From assembly GCF_947497285.1 (NCBI RefSeq), contig NZ_CANMFT010000001.1:558001-622000 (forward strand): a stretch of 64,000 nucleotides of DNA, written 5' to 3'. The notes below the pieces were generated by a model. The model had not been told where the DNA came from. It saw only the letters and a list, made by a program, of their open reading frames with translations, and did no database searches. Shown piece after piece: positions 17,610-28,486 of the stretch; position 1 is the first letter of the stretch; each line of letters begins with the position of its first letter. The translations under genes were made by a program, and so were the position numbers. The stretch comes from an uncultured Aliiroseovarius sp. GTDB taxonomy: Bacteria > Pseudomonadota > Alphaproteobacteria > Rhodobacterales > Rhodobacteraceae.

Positions 17610-18405
17610 CAATACTGGATTTTTTAACTGCAAGAACATGTGCTGGATGATCGGCGCGCTGCTGGGTTTCGCAGTTTTCCTGATGATTTCTGGCTTCATC
17701 GGCCTGATCGTTGGCATCATCGTGGCCGTCGCCGCGGCTATACTTCTGCAGAAATTCCTTTGTGGCGAAGTGGTCGATACCCGTCCCGCCAAGGGCGAGA
17801 TGACGGCCGCGAGTCTGAGTGGCAACGCAACCGCCAGCACCCGTGCAGCGGATGCCTCGGCATCTGAGGACGTAGCAGCATCGGCAGCCAGCATTCCGGC
17901 GGCCGCGATGGACGGCGCACCTGTGCCCGCAGAGGCTGCAACGCCCCCTGCGAAAAAGAAACCTGCGGACAAGAAACCTGCTGCGAAGAAAACAGCAGCA
18001 AAGGCATCGACCGCAAAGAAACCGGCTGCGAAGGCGGCCAAGAAGCCCGCAGCGAAAGCCGCCAAGCCCGCCAGCAAGCCCGCAGCGAAAGCAGCGGCAG
18101 CACCCGCGCAGACTGGCCAGCCGAAAAAGCCACGCACCCTGAAAGCGCCGCGTAAATCTGGCGCCGACGATCTGAAACAACTGAAGGGCGTGGGTCCGAA
18201 GTTGGAACAGACGCTGAATGGTCTGGGGTTTTGGCATTTCGACCAGGTCGCCAAATGGACCGCGGACGAGATTTCGTGGGTTGATGACAACCTAAGCTTC
18301 AAAGGCCGGATCGAACGTGACGGCTGGGTGGAACAAGCCAAGACCTTGGCCGAGGGCGGGGAAACCGCGTTCTCGAAAAAGGTCAAAAAGGGCGATGTTT
18401 ATTAA
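17602..18405 (+). CDS. Lys/Ala/Pro-rich membrane protein sharing the NuoE C-terminal domain
   Basis: A 267-residue protein between nuoE and nuoF. Residues about 14-53 are strongly hydrophobic (one or two membrane helices). Residues 55-115 are Ala/Ser-rich. Residues 115-172 are a histone-H1-like Lys-Ala-Pro repeat (KKPAAKAAKKPAAKAAKPAS). Residues 175-267 match the last 92 residues of NuoE at 77 of 92 positions without gaps, including [21 protein letters not shown] and [15 protein letters not shown]. This looks like domain duplication. Function is unknown; anchoring or assembly of the peripheral arm is one possibility. Confidence 0.7.
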   Translation: MSNNTGFFNCKNMCWMIGALLGFAVFLMISGFIGLIVGIIVAVAAAILLQKFLCGEVVDTRPAKGEMTAASLSGNATASTRAADASASEDVAASAASIPAAAMDGAPVPAEAATPPAKKKPADKKPAAKKTAAKASTAKKPAAKAAKKPAAKAAKPASKPAAKAAAAPAQTGQPKKPRTLKAPRKSGADDLKQLKGVGPKLEQTLNGLGFWHFDQVAKWTADEISWVDDNLSFKGRIERDGWVEQAKTLAEGGETAFSKKVKKGDVY

Positions 18406-18420
18406 AGGATGACACAGATC

Positions 18421-18645
18421 ATGCACACCGATCCAAAAAACAGCATACAGCGGGAAGGGCGCCTGGCAGGTCTTGTCATCGCCTTCACCGGTGCGCTGTG
18501 GGTCGGTGGCACATGGGTTGGGAAAAGCCTCGACTGGTCCAACAGGACCATGGCGTTGGTGGATCTTCTGGCCCTTGCCGGGTTCTTGTTTGGCCTGGTG
18601 GTAACGTATCGGATCTGGCGCAAGCGCCGGGCGGATGAAGGATAA
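18421..18645 (+). CDS. Small membrane protein, DUF5337-type
   Basis: A 74-residue protein with two hydrophobic helices (about residues 16-36 and 46-66) separated by GGTWVGKSLDWSNRTMA and a basic end RIWRKRRADEG. I recall proteins of this type (DUF5337) in nuo operons of Rhodobacteraceae at the same place before nuoF; no function is known. The start at 18421 is preferred because AAAGGA lies upstream, though ATG 18409 is in frame. NuoF follows by 6 bases. Confidence 0.65.
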   Translation: MHTDPKNSIQREGRLAGLVIAFTGALWVGGTWVGKSLDWSNRTMALVDLLALAGFLFGLVVTYRIWRKRRADEG

Positions 18646-18651
18646 GAACGA

Positions 18652-19947
18652 ATGCTGCAGGATAAAGACCGGATCTTTACCAACCTTTACGGCATGCACG
18701 AACGCACTCTTGCGGGCGCAAAGCAACGCGGCCACTGGGACGGCACCGCCGGGATCATCAAGAAGGGCCGGGACTGGATCATCGAGCAGATGAAAGCCTC
18801 GGGCCTGCGGGGTCGTGGTGGGGCAGGGTTTCCGACCGGCCTGAAATGGTCCTTCATGCCGAAGGAAAGCGACGGTCGTCCGGCCTATCTGGTGATTAAC
18901 GCCGACGAATCCGAGCCGGGCACCTGTAAAGACCGCGAGATTATGCGCCACGATCCGCACACGCTGATCGAAGGCGCGCTGATCGCGTCTTTCGCGATGA
19001 ACGCCAATACATCTTACATCTACATTCGCGGCGAATATATCCGCGAGCGCGAAGCCCTGCAGGCTGCGATCGACGAATGTTATGACGCCGGTCTTCTGGG
19101 CAAGAACGCGGCAAATTCCGGCTGGGATTTCGACCTGTTCCTGCACCACGGTGCAGGCGCCTATATCTGTGGTGAAGAAACCGCTCTGCTCGAAAGCCTT
19201 GAAGGCAAGAAGGGCATGCCGCGCATGAAGCCGCCGTTCCCGGCGGGCGCGGGCCTCTATGGTTGCCCGACCACGGTGAACAACGTGGAAAGCATCGCCG
19301 TTGTGCCGACCATCCTTCGCCGTGGGCCCGAATGGTTCGCGGGCTTTGGTCGCCCCAACAACTCCGGCACCAAGCTGTTTGGCATCTCGGGTCACGTGAA
19401 CAACCCCTGCGTCGTCGAAGAGGCCATGTCGATTTCCTTCGAGGAGTTGATCGAAAAGCATTGCGGCGGCATTCGCGGTGGTTGGGACAATTTGAAAGCC
19501 GTAATCCCCGGTGGCTCGTCCGTGCCATGCGTGCGTGGTGAAAACATGCGCGACGCGATCATGGATTTCGACTACCTGCGCGGAGAGCTCGGCTCGGGCC
19601 TTGGCACCGCGGCGGTGATCGTAATGGATAAGCAGACCGACATTATCAAGGCGATCTGGCGTCTGGCGAAGTTCTACAAACACGAAAGCTGCGGCCAGTG
19701 CACGCCGTGCCGGGAAGGCACCGGCTGGATGATGCGCGTGATGGATCGCCTGATGCGCGGCGAGGCTGAGGTCGAGGAAATCGACATGCTTTGGGACGTG
19801 ACCAAGCAGGTGGAAGGCCACACGATCTGTGCCTTGGGTGACGCGGCGGCATGGCCCATTCAGGGCCTGATCCGCAACTTCCGCGACGAAATCGAAGACC
19901 GCATTCAAGTGAACAAACAAGGCAAGGCCAGCATCGCGGCGGAGTGA
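18652..19947 (+). CDS. nuoF: NADH-quinone oxidoreductase subunit F (51 kDa, NADH/FMN site)
   Basis: NADH dehydrogenase subunit of 431 residues. It shows the glycine-rich [16 protein letters not shown] (NADH/FMN site), [29 protein letters not shown] (FMN contact), and the N3 4Fe-4S ligands [12 protein letters not shown] with the fourth Cys in [13 protein letters not shown]. All cofactor residues are intact and length is normal. It works with NuoE in the N module. Confidence 0.97.
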   Translation: MLQDKDRIFTNLYGMHERTLAGAKQRGHWDGTAGIIKKGRDWIIEQMKASGLRGRGGAGFPTGLKWSFMPKESDGRPAYLVINADESEPGTCKDREIMRHDPHTLIEGALIASFAMNANTSYIYIRGEYIREREALQAAIDECYDAGLLGKNAANSGWDFDLFLHHGAGAYICGEETALLESLEGKKGMPRMKPPFPAGAGLYGCPTTVNNVESIAVVPTILRRGPEWFAGFGRPNNSGTKLFGISGHVNNPCVVEEAMSISFEELIEKHCGGIRGGWDNLKAVIPGGSSVPCVRGENMRDAIMDFDYLRGELGSGLGTAAVIVMDKQTDIIKAIWRLAKFYKHESCGQCTPCREGTGWMMRVMDRLMRGEAEVEEIDMLWDVTKQVEGHTICALGDAAAWPIQGLIRNFRDEIEDRIQVNKQGKASIAAE

Positions 19948-19972
19948 TCCGTCGGCTTGGGCAAGGGAAGAC

Positions 19973-20098
19973 ATGAAAATGGTAATGCAACACAACATAT
20001 TGAAAACAGGTGCGAAAGCGCCCGTTTCGGTGCGTTGTTATTGCATGTCAGCCCCCTGCGTCCCCACGTGCTTCATGACAAAAGGAGAACTGTCATGA
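19973..20098 (+). CDS. Candidate 41-residue Cys-rich microprotein in the nuo operon
   Basis: A short frame starts with ATG 19973, has AAGGGA about 6 bases upstream, and ends with TGA 20096-20098, which overlaps the next start as ATGA. The peptide has four cysteines in CYC-x4-C-x3-C spacing (Cys22, 24, 29 and 33, in RCYCMSAPCVPTC), a pattern that could bind a metal ion. The good ribosome site, cysteine clustering and coupling overlap together make it a plausible unannotated protein. No homologue is recognised. Confidence 0.45.
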   Translation: MKMVMQHNILKTGAKAPVSVRCYCMSAPCVPTCFMTKGELS

Positions 20099-20514
20099 AG
20101 AAACTACGTATTTTCGCCTTTGCCTCGGTTATGGCCGCCACCGCCACGACGAGCATGGCCTCGGCCCAGGACTATGCGCCGCTGCGTGACGACGACCGCA
20201 TGCACAGCGAATTGCTGGGCGCGTCGATTGCCTATCTGATTGACGAAAACTGCTCGTCCTTGCACCTGCGCAAGCTGCGCCTTTTGAACAAGGCGTTTTC
20301 ATTGCGCAAACATGCGATGGCACTGGGTTTCACATCGAAAGAGGTGATGGCCTATGTCGACAGCAAATCCGAGCAGGACCGGTTCCGCGCGATTGCCGAG
20401 CCGATCTTGGCCAAGCGTGGTGTGAATGCGGGCGACGAGGAAAGCTATTGCGCGGTTGGCCGCGCCGAGATTGAAAAGGGCTCCTTCGCTGGTTCGTTGC
20501 TTTACGAACGCTAG
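20095..20514 (+). CDS. Exported DUF5333-type protein
   Basis: A 139-residue protein with a typical Sec signal peptide ending ASAQD near residue 25. AAGGAG ends 7 bases before the ATG. The mature part is mainly helical, with two cysteines ([15 protein letters not shown] and [14 protein letters not shown]) that could form a disulfide in the periplasm. I recall DUF5333 proteins in nuo operons of Rhodobacteraceae at this place, between nuoF and nuoG; the function is unknown. A periplasmic protein cannot contact the NADH arm, so an assembly or envelope role is more likely. Confidence 0.65.
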   Translation: MKKLRIFAFASVMAATATTSMASAQDYAPLRDDDRMHSELLGASIAYLIDENCSSLHLRKLRLLNKAFSLRKHAMALGFTSKEVMAYVDSKSEQDRFRAIAEPILAKRGVNAGDEESYCAVGRAEIEKGSFAGSLLYER

Positions 20515-20573
20515 GGGCAGACACGTGCGGGCACGGGGAACACCTCGGCTTGCGAATTGAAAAAGGGACCGTG

Positions 20574-22595
20574 ATGAGCGACTTGAAAAAGATCGTCATT
20601 GACGACATGGAAGTTGAAGTTGATGGCGCGATGACGCTGATCCAGGCCTGCGAAGTGGCCGGGATCGAGGTGCCCCGTTTCTGCTATCACGAACGCCTGT
20701 CGATTGCTGGCAACTGCCGCATGTGTTTGGTCGAAGTCGTGGGCGGTCCGCCCAAGCCCGCGGCCTCCTGCGCCATGCAGGTGCGCGATTTGCGCCCCGG
20801 TCCCGAAGGCCAGCCGCCTGTGGTTAAAACCAACTCGCCCATGGTCAAGAAGGCCCGTGAAGGCGTGATGGAGTTCATGCTGATCAACCACCCGCTGGAC
20901 TGCCCGATTTGCGATCAGGGCGGCGAGTGCGATTTGCAGGATCAGGCGATGGCTTACGGTCTGTCCGGGTCGCGCTTCAAGGAACAAAAACGCGCCGTGG
21001 ACGATATTGATCTGGGTCCGCTGGTTGGCACCGCGATGACGCGCTGCATCAGCTGCACCCGCTGCGTGCGCTTCACCACGGAAGTCGCCGGTATCGCCCA
21101 GATGGGCCAGACCGGTCGCGGCGAAGATGCCGAGATTGTTAGCTATCTGAACCAAACGCTGGACAGCAACCTTCAGGGCAACATCATTGACCTGTGTCCG
21201 GTTGGCGCGCTGACCTCGAAACCCTACGCGTTCACCGCCCGCCCGTGGGAGCTGACCAAGACCGAAACCATCGACGTGATGGATGCGCTTGGGTCAAACA
21301 TCCGGGTCGATACCAAAGGTCGCGAAGTCATGCGCGTTCTGCCGCGCAACCATGATGGCGTGAACGAGGAGTGGATTTCCGACAAGACCCGCTTCATCTG
21401 GGACGGTTTGCGCCGCCAGCGTCTGGACGTGCCCTACATTCGCGATGACGGCAAACTGCGCAAAGCCACCTGGGCCGAGGCGCTGACCAAGGCGGCCGAC
21501 GCCATGAAGGGCGCCAAGAAAGTTGCGGGTCTGGTCGGTGATCTGGCCCCGACCGAAGCAGCGTTCAGCCTGAAAACCCTGGTCGAAGGGCTTGGCGGCA
21601 ATGTCGAGTGCCGCACCGACAACGCGCGTTTGCCCATCGGCAATCGTTCGGGCTATGTCGGCACGGCGTCGATTGAAGATATCGACAACGCGAAATTCAT
21701 CCAACTGATCGGCACCAACCCGCGCGTTGAATCGCCGGTTCTGAATGCGCGCATTCGCAAGGCGTGGCTCAAGGGCGCTCAGGTCGGTCTGGTCGGCGAA
21801 GCCGTTGATCTGACTTATGATTATGCGCATGTCGGCAATGACCGCGCGGCGCTGGAAAGCATCGTGGGCAAAGACTACGGCGCGGTGAAAGATGCCCCGT
21901 CGGTGGTGATCGTGGGCATGGGCGCTGTGCGCGAAGCCGATGGTCTGGCGGTTCTGTCCAACGCGATGAAGCTGGCCGAGGACACCGGATCGAAGCTGAT
22001 GATCCTGCACACCGCCGCTGGCCGCGTTGGCGCGATGGATGTTGGCGCCGTGACCGAGGGTGGCATGGAAGCGGCCACGATGGGCGCGGACGTGATTTAC
22101 AACATGGGTGCCGATGAGATTGACATCGATGCTGGCCCCTTCGTGATCTATCAGGGCAGCCACGGCGACCGTGGTGCGATGCGTGCCGACGTGATCCTGC
22201 CGGGCGCAGCCTATACCGAAGAAGGCGGGCTGTTCGTCAACACCGAAGGCCGCCCCCAACTGGCGCTGCGGGCGAATTTCGCACCGGGCGAGGCCAAGGA
22301 AAACTGGGCCATCCTGCGCGCTCTGTCTGCTGAACTGGACGCGACCTTGCCCTGGGACAGCCTGGCGGGCCTGCGCCGGGCGATGGTCGAGGCCGCACCG
22401 GTTTTGGGTGGTGTCGATCAGGTGGCAGAGAATGAATGGCAACCGTTGCCGGTCGACAAGATGGGGGCGGCGAGCTTCCGTTACACAATCGGTGATTTTT
22501 ATCTGACCAACCCGATCGCACGGGCGTCAGAGGTGATGGCAGAGCTGTCAGCACAGGCGCGCGCACGGGCGTCGTCGAAGCTGGCGGCAGAGTAA
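20574..22595 (+). CDS. nuoG: NADH-quinone oxidoreductase subunit G (75 kDa)
   Basis: Largest peripheral subunit, 673 residues. The N-terminal 2Fe-2S ferredoxin domain (N1b) has [21 protein letters not shown]. Then come [18 protein letters not shown] for the His-ligated cluster N5 and [11 protein letters not shown] plus [10 protein letters not shown] for N4. A molybdopterin-oxidoreductase-like domain without cofactor motifs follows. The extra N7 cluster motif of E. coli NuoG is absent, as in mitochondria and other alphaproteobacteria. ATG 20574 is preceded by AAAGGGA. Confidence 0.96.
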   Translation: MSDLKKIVIDDMEVEVDGAMTLIQACEVAGIEVPRFCYHERLSIAGNCRMCLVEVVGGPPKPAASCAMQVRDLRPGPEGQPPVVKTNSPMVKKAREGVMEFMLINHPLDCPICDQGGECDLQDQAMAYGLSGSRFKEQKRAVDDIDLGPLVGTAMTRCISCTRCVRFTTEVAGIAQMGQTGRGEDAEIVSYLNQTLDSNLQGNIIDLCPVGALTSKPYAFTARPWELTKTETIDVMDALGSNIRVDTKGREVMRVLPRNHDGVNEEWISDKTRFIWDGLRRQRLDVPYIRDDGKLRKATWAEALTKAADAMKGAKKVAGLVGDLAPTEAAFSLKTLVEGLGGNVECRTDNARLPIGNRSGYVGTASIEDIDNAKFIQLIGTNPRVESPVLNARIRKAWLKGAQVGLVGEAVDLTYDYAHVGNDRAALESIVGKDYGAVKDAPSVVIVGMGAVREADGLAVLSNAMKLAEDTGSKLMILHTAAGRVGAMDVGAVTEGGMEAATMGADVIYNMGADEIDIDAGPFVIYQGSHGDRGAMRADVILPGAAYTEEGGLFVNTEGRPQLALRANFAPGEAKENWAILRALSAELDATLPWDSLAGLRRAMVEAAPVLGGVDQVAENEWQPLPVDKMGAASFRYTIGDFYLTNPIARASEVMAELSAQARARASSKLAAE

Positions 22596-22614
22596 CTAAG
22601 GGTCTGAAAAGTTT

Positions 22615-23367
22615 ATGGGATTTCCCGTGATCATAGGAAGATGGGGCAAACGATTGCTGGGCGTGGTGGTGATCACCTCCGCCCTGTCGTCCTGTGCGTT
22701 TCTTGATCATGTCGGAGGCGTCATGAAGCAGGCCATTGGACTGAGTGATTGCCAAACTGGCGAGCCTAAGGATGGCGGCTTGGCTGTCCAGACCGTGAGT
22801 GGCTCGGAAAATGGCGAGCATGTGATCCTTCACACGCCGGGGCGACCTGTGGGCAGAGCGCGTGGCGAATGTTGGTGGGCTGCGTCCAACCGGACAACTC
22901 AGGTTGCGTCGAATGTGTCGACTGAAGCGAGCACCGATGCAGCGGCAGGCGAGGATATCGCCTTGATCAGTGCGGACGCACACAATGCGGGTCAAGAAGC
23001 CACGATGCTGGAAACCAACCCGTTGGAGAACAGCTTCGACGCGCTGGAAGACAAATGGAAGATTTCGTATCTCGGCGTTCAAACAAAACGTTTGGATGAC
23101 GAATTGGTGCAGATCACCGTGCGTCTGAATGGCGAAGTAAAGAATGAAGATGTCGCTGAGTATGCTGAATGTGTAGCAGCGCAATATACACTTAGTCGGG
23201 GCTATGGGTTCACCCGTCACGTTCTGACAAGTGTGACACGAGACAACAGTATCTGGACTGGAAGGTCGGTCTATTGGGTGTCAGAGACGCTTCCGCGTGG
23301 GCTGGTGACAATTGACGCGGCGGTCACCGCTCAGAGCTGTTTTGAAAACGGAATACCGACGGTCTAA
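22615..23367 (+). CDS. Lipoprotein of unknown function between nuoG and nuoH
   Basis: A 250-residue protein with a lipoprotein signal: a basic start, hydrophobic LLGVVVITSAL and lipobox LSSC around residue 27. The mature part has an Ala/Glu/Asp-rich middle and a C-terminal domain (about 145-250) with QITVRLNGEV, YAECVAAQYTL and a final AQSCFEN with paired cysteines. I do not recognise the family. It lies 19 bases after nuoG and 14 before nuoH, so it belongs to the operon. It has slightly lower GC and fewer typical motifs than its neighbours. Confidence 0.6.
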   Translation: MGFPVIIGRWGKRLLGVVVITSALSSCAFLDHVGGVMKQAIGLSDCQTGEPKDGGLAVQTVSGSENGEHVILHTPGRPVGRARGECWWAASNRTTQVASNVSTEASTDAAAGEDIALISADAHNAGQEATMLETNPLENSFDALEDKWKISYLGVQTKRLDDELVQITVRLNGEVKNEDVAEYAECVAAQYTLSRGYGFTRHVLTSVTRDNSIWTGRSVYWVSETLPRGLVTIDAAVTAQSCFENGIPTV

Positions 23368-23381
23368 GGGCATGAAGAGAA

Positions 23382-24915
<1,534 letters not shown>

Positions 24916-24935
24916 GTGACCGCGAAGGAAAAGCC

Positions 24936-25343
24936 ATGAACGATTTCTCCAAACTATACGCACAGATGATGGAGCAGGGGCAGGAAATGCTCCGCAACTT
25001 CAATCCTGCCTTGGAGACGTTCAAGCCGCAGGGTTTTGACAAGATGATGCCGACCATGCCGAAAGACATGATGGACATGATGTTTGGCAACGCCTTCAAC
25101 AAGGACGGGCTGGATGCCAAGACGCGGATGCTGATCACGCTGGCGGGTCTGACCGTTCTTGGCGCGCAAGCCGACGCGCAGATCAAGATGACCGTGCGCC
25201 ACGCTTTGGAAGCGGGCGCGACCGAGAAAGAGATCGCCGAGGTGATCTATCAAATGTCGATGCTGGGCGGCCTTCCGGCCATGACCCGTGCATTGGAACT
25301 GGCGCAAGCCGTGTTTGCCGACAACGAGGAGGGGGACGCATGA
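24936..25343 (+). CDS. Carboxymuconolactone-decarboxylase-like protein in the nuo operon
   Basis: A 135-residue all-helical protein of the CMD/AhpD superfamily. It has [13 protein letters not shown]-like core helices (seen as [18 protein letters not shown]), then [22 protein letters not shown] and [13 protein letters not shown]. It contains no cysteine at all, so an AhpD-type CxxC redox site is ruled out; it is closer to the gamma-CMD kind. The N-terminal 50 residues are unusually Met-rich. The stop overlaps the nuoJ start by four bases, implying coupling. Its role is unknown. Confidence 0.75.
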   Translation: MNDFSKLYAQMMEQGQEMLRNFNPALETFKPQGFDKMMPTMPKDMMDMMFGNAFNKDGLDAKTRMLITLAGLTVLGAQADAQIKMTVRHALEAGATEKEIAEVIYQMSMLGGLPAMTRALELAQAVFADNEEGDA

Positions 25344-25954
25344 GCGTTGCCGATTTCGCATTTTACCTCTTTGCCCTGACCACTGTGGTGGGCGGGTTCT
25401 TCACCGTGATGGCAAGAAACCCGGTCCACTCGGTCCTGTGGCTGATCACCGCTTTTGTGGGGGCCACCGGGCTGTTTGTCCTGCTGGGCGCCGAGTTCGT
25501 CGCGATGCTTCTGATGATCGTCTATGTGGGCGCGGTCGCGGTTCTGTTCCTGTTCGTCGTGATGATGCTGGATGTGGATTTCGCGGCGTTGAAGGCTGAA
25601 ATGGCCAAATCGCTGCCGCTGGCACTTCTGATCGGCGTGATCCTCTTGATGGAACTGGGCACCATTTTTGGCGTCTGGCAGTTCTCGGACGGGGCCGAGG
25701 CGGCGCGTGCTGCTGTAACGCCCGCGCTTGATGTCGCGCATAACACGCAGGCGCTGGGGATGATCCTTTACACAGACTACATCTTGCTGTTTCAGCTGGC
25801 CGGTTTGATCCTGTTGGTCGCCATGATCGGCGCGATCGTCCTGACCCTGCGCCACCGCACCAATATCAAACGCCAGAACGTGATTGCCCAGATGCACCGC
25901 GACCCGGCCGAGGCGATGAAGATCATCGACGTGAAACCGGGGCAGGGGCTTTGA
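25340..25954 (+). CDS. nuoJ: NADH-quinone oxidoreductase subunit J (ND6)
   Basis: Membrane subunit of 204 residues with five helices. The conserved [29 protein letters not shown] contains the pi-bulge helix of ND6. [20 protein letters not shown] precedes it, and [23 protein letters not shown] follows. ATG 25340 overlaps the preceding CMD-like gene by four bases. Confidence 0.96.
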   Translation: MSVADFAFYLFALTTVVGGFFTVMARNPVHSVLWLITAFVGATGLFVLLGAEFVAMLLMIVYVGAVAVLFLFVVMMLDVDFAALKAEMAKSLPLALLIGVILLMELGTIFGVWQFSDGAEAARAAVTPALDVAHNTQALGMILYTDYILLFQLAGLILLVAMIGAIVLTLRHRTNIKRQNVIAQMHRDPAEAMKIIDVKPGQGL

Positions 25955-26037
25955 TGAACACGAATAACAAGACTTGGGCAGGCTGCACCGGCAGCCAAGC
26001 CCGGAACGAAGGGACGCAAGCACATGGTTGGACTTGA
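25954..26037 (+). CDS. Candidate 27-residue leader-like frame with a hairpin across the nuoJ-nuoK junction
   Basis: An ATG overlaps the nuoJ stop (TGATG) and opens a 27-codon frame, [20 protein letters not shown] and on, that runs through the nuoK start (26024) and stops at 26037. Within it, bases 25976-26002 form a hairpin: GGCTGC-ACCG-GCAGCC with an outer GGGC/GCCC. Ribosomes reading this frame would open the hairpin and reach the nuoK start. It could be a coupling device or chance. There is no Shine-Dalgarno beyond reinitiation. Confidence 0.3.
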   Translation: MNTNNKTWAGCTGSQARNEGTQAHGWT

Positions 26038-26329
26038 ACACTATCTCGCGGTGGCGGCGGCGCTGTTCGTCATCGGCATTTTCGGGCTGTTCCTGAACCG
26101 CAAGAACATCATCATCTTGTTGATGTCGATTGAATTGATGCTTCTGGCGGTGAACATCAACCTCGTGGCCTTCTCAAGCTTCCTAGGCGATTTGGTCGGG
26201 CAGGTGTTCACCTTGTTCGTGCTGACCGTTGCGGCCGCCGAGGCGGCCATTGGTCTGGCGATCCTTGTCAGCTTCTTCCGAAACCGCGGCACCATCGCGG
26301 TTGAAGATGTCAACGTGATGAAAGGCTAA
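26024..26329 (+). CDS. nuoK: NADH-quinone oxidoreductase subunit K (ND4L)
   Basis: A 101-residue membrane subunit with three helices, of standard length. It contains the two buried glutamates implicated in proton transfer, in [17 protein letters not shown] and in [17 protein letters not shown] 26024 is preceded by AAGGGA at a slightly long distance. It lies 6 bases before nuoL. Confidence 0.97.
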   Translation: MVGLEHYLAVAAALFVIGIFGLFLNRKNIIILLMSIELMLLAVNINLVAFSSFLGDLVGQVFTLFVLTVAAAEAAIGLAILVSFFRNRGTIAVEDVNVMKG

Positions 26330-26335
26330 CGGCAA

Positions 26336-28486
26336 ATGGTACAAATCATCCTCTTTGCCCCCCTGATCGGTGCGCTGATCGCGGGCTTTGGCCATCGGGT
26401 CATCGGCGACAAGGGCGCGCAAGTGCTGACCACGGCACTTCTGTTCCTGTCTGCGCTGCTGTCTTGGGCGACGTTCCTGAGCCTTGGGTCCGAGACCCAG
26501 CACATCCACCTTCTGGATTGGGTGCAGTCAGGCACTCTGTCGGTTGACTGGTCGATCCGACTAGACCGGCTGACCGCGATCATGCTGATCGTCGTGACCA
26601 CGGTGTCGTCGCTGGTTCACCTTTATTCCATGGGCTACATGGCCCACGATCCGCAATTTGAGGGCGAAAGCTATCGCCCCCGCTTCTTTGCCTATCTCAG
26701 CTTCTTCACCTTCACGATGTTGATGCTGGTCACCGCCGACAACCTGCTTCAGATGTTCTTTGGCTGGGAAGGTGTGGGCGTCGCGTCTTATCTGCTGATC
26801 GGCTTTTACTACAAGAAACCCTCGGCCAACGCGGCGGCGATCAAAGCCTTCGTGGTGAACCGTGTGGGTGACTTCGGCTTCGCGCTGGGGATCTTCGGTC
26901 TGTTCTACCTGACGGACTCGATTGTGCTGGACGACGTGTTCGCCGCCGCCCCTGCGCTGGCCGAGACCGAGCTTCACTTCCTGTGGCGCGACTGGAATGC
27001 GGCCAACCTGCTGGCGTTCCTGCTGTTTGTCGGCGCGATGGGCAAATCGGCGCAGCTGTTCTTGCACACCTGGCTGCCCGACGCGATGGAAGGCCCGACG
27101 CCCGTGTCGGCGCTGATCCACGCTGCGACCATGGTGACTGCGGGTGTCTTCCTTGTCTGCCGCATGTCGCCCTTGATGGAATACGCGCCCGAGGCAACTG
27201 GCGTCATCGTCTTCATCGGGGCCACGACCGCGTTCTTCGCGGCCACCGTGGGGCTGGTGCAAAACGACATCAAACGCGTGATCGCCTATTCGACCTGTTC
27301 GCAGCTGGGCTACATGTTCGTGGCCGCCGGCGTCGGCGTTTATTCGGTCGCCATGTTCCACCTGTTCACCCATGCCTTCTTCAAGGCGATGTTGTTCCTT
27401 GGGGCAGGCTCCGTGATCCACGGCATGCACCACGAACAAGACATGCGGAACTATGGCAACCTGCGCAAAAAGCTACCGATGACCTTCTGGGCAATGATGA
27501 TCGGCACGCTGGCCATCACCGGTGTCGGCATTCCGCTGACAACCATCGGCTTTGCAGGCTTCCTGTCGAAAGACGCAATCATCGAAAGCGCCTATGCTGG
27601 CACGCAAGGCGGCTATGCCTTCTGGATGCTGGTCATCGCGGCGCTGTTCACCAGCTTCTACAGCTGGCGGCTGATGTTCATGACGTTCTACGGCAAGGCG
27701 CGCGGTGACAAGCACACGCATGAACACGCGCATGAAAGCCCGATGGTCATGCTGGTGCCGCTTGGCGTTCTGGCGCTGGGTGCGATCTTCTCGGGTATGA
27801 TCTGGTATGGCTCGTTCTTTGGCGACCATCACAAGGTCAACCATTTCTTCGGGATTGAAACGCATGCCGAGGCTGACGCAAGCCACGGCGAAGCTGCGGA
27901 CACGCACGCCGAAGCCCCGGCGACGGACACCGCAACCGCCGACGCCACCCATACCGAGGACGAGGATCACGCCGCAAATATGGCAGATCCGGCCCACGCC
28001 CCCGTCGCCGCCGTCCATCATGGGGAGGCACCAAAAGGTGCGATCTTCATGGGCGCGGACAACACCGTGATCGACGATGCCCACCATGCGCCCGCTTGGG
28101 TCAAGGTGTCGCCCTTCATCGCGATGCTGATCGGGCTTGTGACGGCCTATTGGTTCTACATGGTGAACACGAGCCTGCCCAAAAAGCTGGCCGAGACGTT
28201 CCCGCATGTCTACCAGTTCCTGCTGAACAAATGGTATTTCGACGAGATCTATGACGTGCTCTTCGTCAAGCCTGCTTTCGCCATAGGGCGGTTCTTCTGG
28301 AAGCGCGGTGACGGCAACGTCATCGACGGCTTCCTGAACGGGGTCGCCATGGGCGTTGTCCCATGGTTCACCAAACAGGCAGGTCGGGCACAAACTGGCT
28401 ACGTCTTTACATATGCCTTCGCGATGGTCCTCGGCATCGTCGCTCTGGTGACAATCATGATCCTCTTCAGCGGTGGAGCGCACTAA
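26336..28486 (+). CDS. nuoL: NADH-quinone oxidoreductase subunit L (ND5) with His-rich insertion
   Basis: Antiporter-like proton-pumping subunit carrying the lateral helix. Conserved features are [52 protein letters not shown] and [11 protein letters not shown]. At 716 residues it is about 100 longer than the E. coli protein. The excess lies at residues about 460-590, where a polar segment holds roughly 14 histidines ([11 protein letters not shown], then [12 protein letters not shown] and VHHGEAPKG). The C-terminal helix is intact. Confidence 0.96.
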   Translation: MVQIILFAPLIGALIAGFGHRVIGDKGAQVLTTALLFLSALLSWATFLSLGSETQHIHLLDWVQSGTLSVDWSIRLDRLTAIMLIVVTTVSSLVHLYSMGYMAHDPQFEGESYRPRFFAYLSFFTFTMLMLVTADNLLQMFFGWEGVGVASYLLIGFYYKKPSANAAAIKAFVVNRVGDFGFALGIFGLFYLTDSIVLDDVFAAAPALAETELHFLWRDWNAANLLAFLLFVGAMGKSAQLFLHTWLPDAMEGPTPVSALIHAATMVTAGVFLVCRMSPLMEYAPEATGVIVFIGATTAFFAATVGLVQNDIKRVIAYSTCSQLGYMFVAAGVGVYSVAMFHLFTHAFFKAMLFLGAGSVIHGMHHEQDMRNYGNLRKKLPMTFWAMMIGTLAITGVGIPLTTIGFAGFLSKDAIIESAYAGTQGGYAFWMLVIAALFTSFYSWRLMFMTFYGKARGDKHTHEHAHESPMVMLVPLGVLALGAIFSGMIWYGSFFGDHHKVNHFFGIETHAEADASHGEAADTHAEAPATDTATADATHTEDEDHAANMADPAHAPVAAVHHGEAPKGAIFMGADNTVIDDAHHAPAWVKVSPFIAMLIGLVTAYWFYMVNTSLPKKLAETFPHVYQFLLNKWYFDEIYDVLFVKPAFAIGRFFWKRGDGNVIDGFLNGVAMGVVPWFTKQAGRAQTGYVFTYAFAMVLGIVALVTIMILFSGGAH

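Noticed and set aside
17947-18115. Lys/Ala/Pro repeat as a possible CRISPR or satellite repeat
   Set aside because: The periodicity is at the codon level (AAG, CCC and GCA codons in a low-complexity protein tail), with no constant repeat-spacer pattern.
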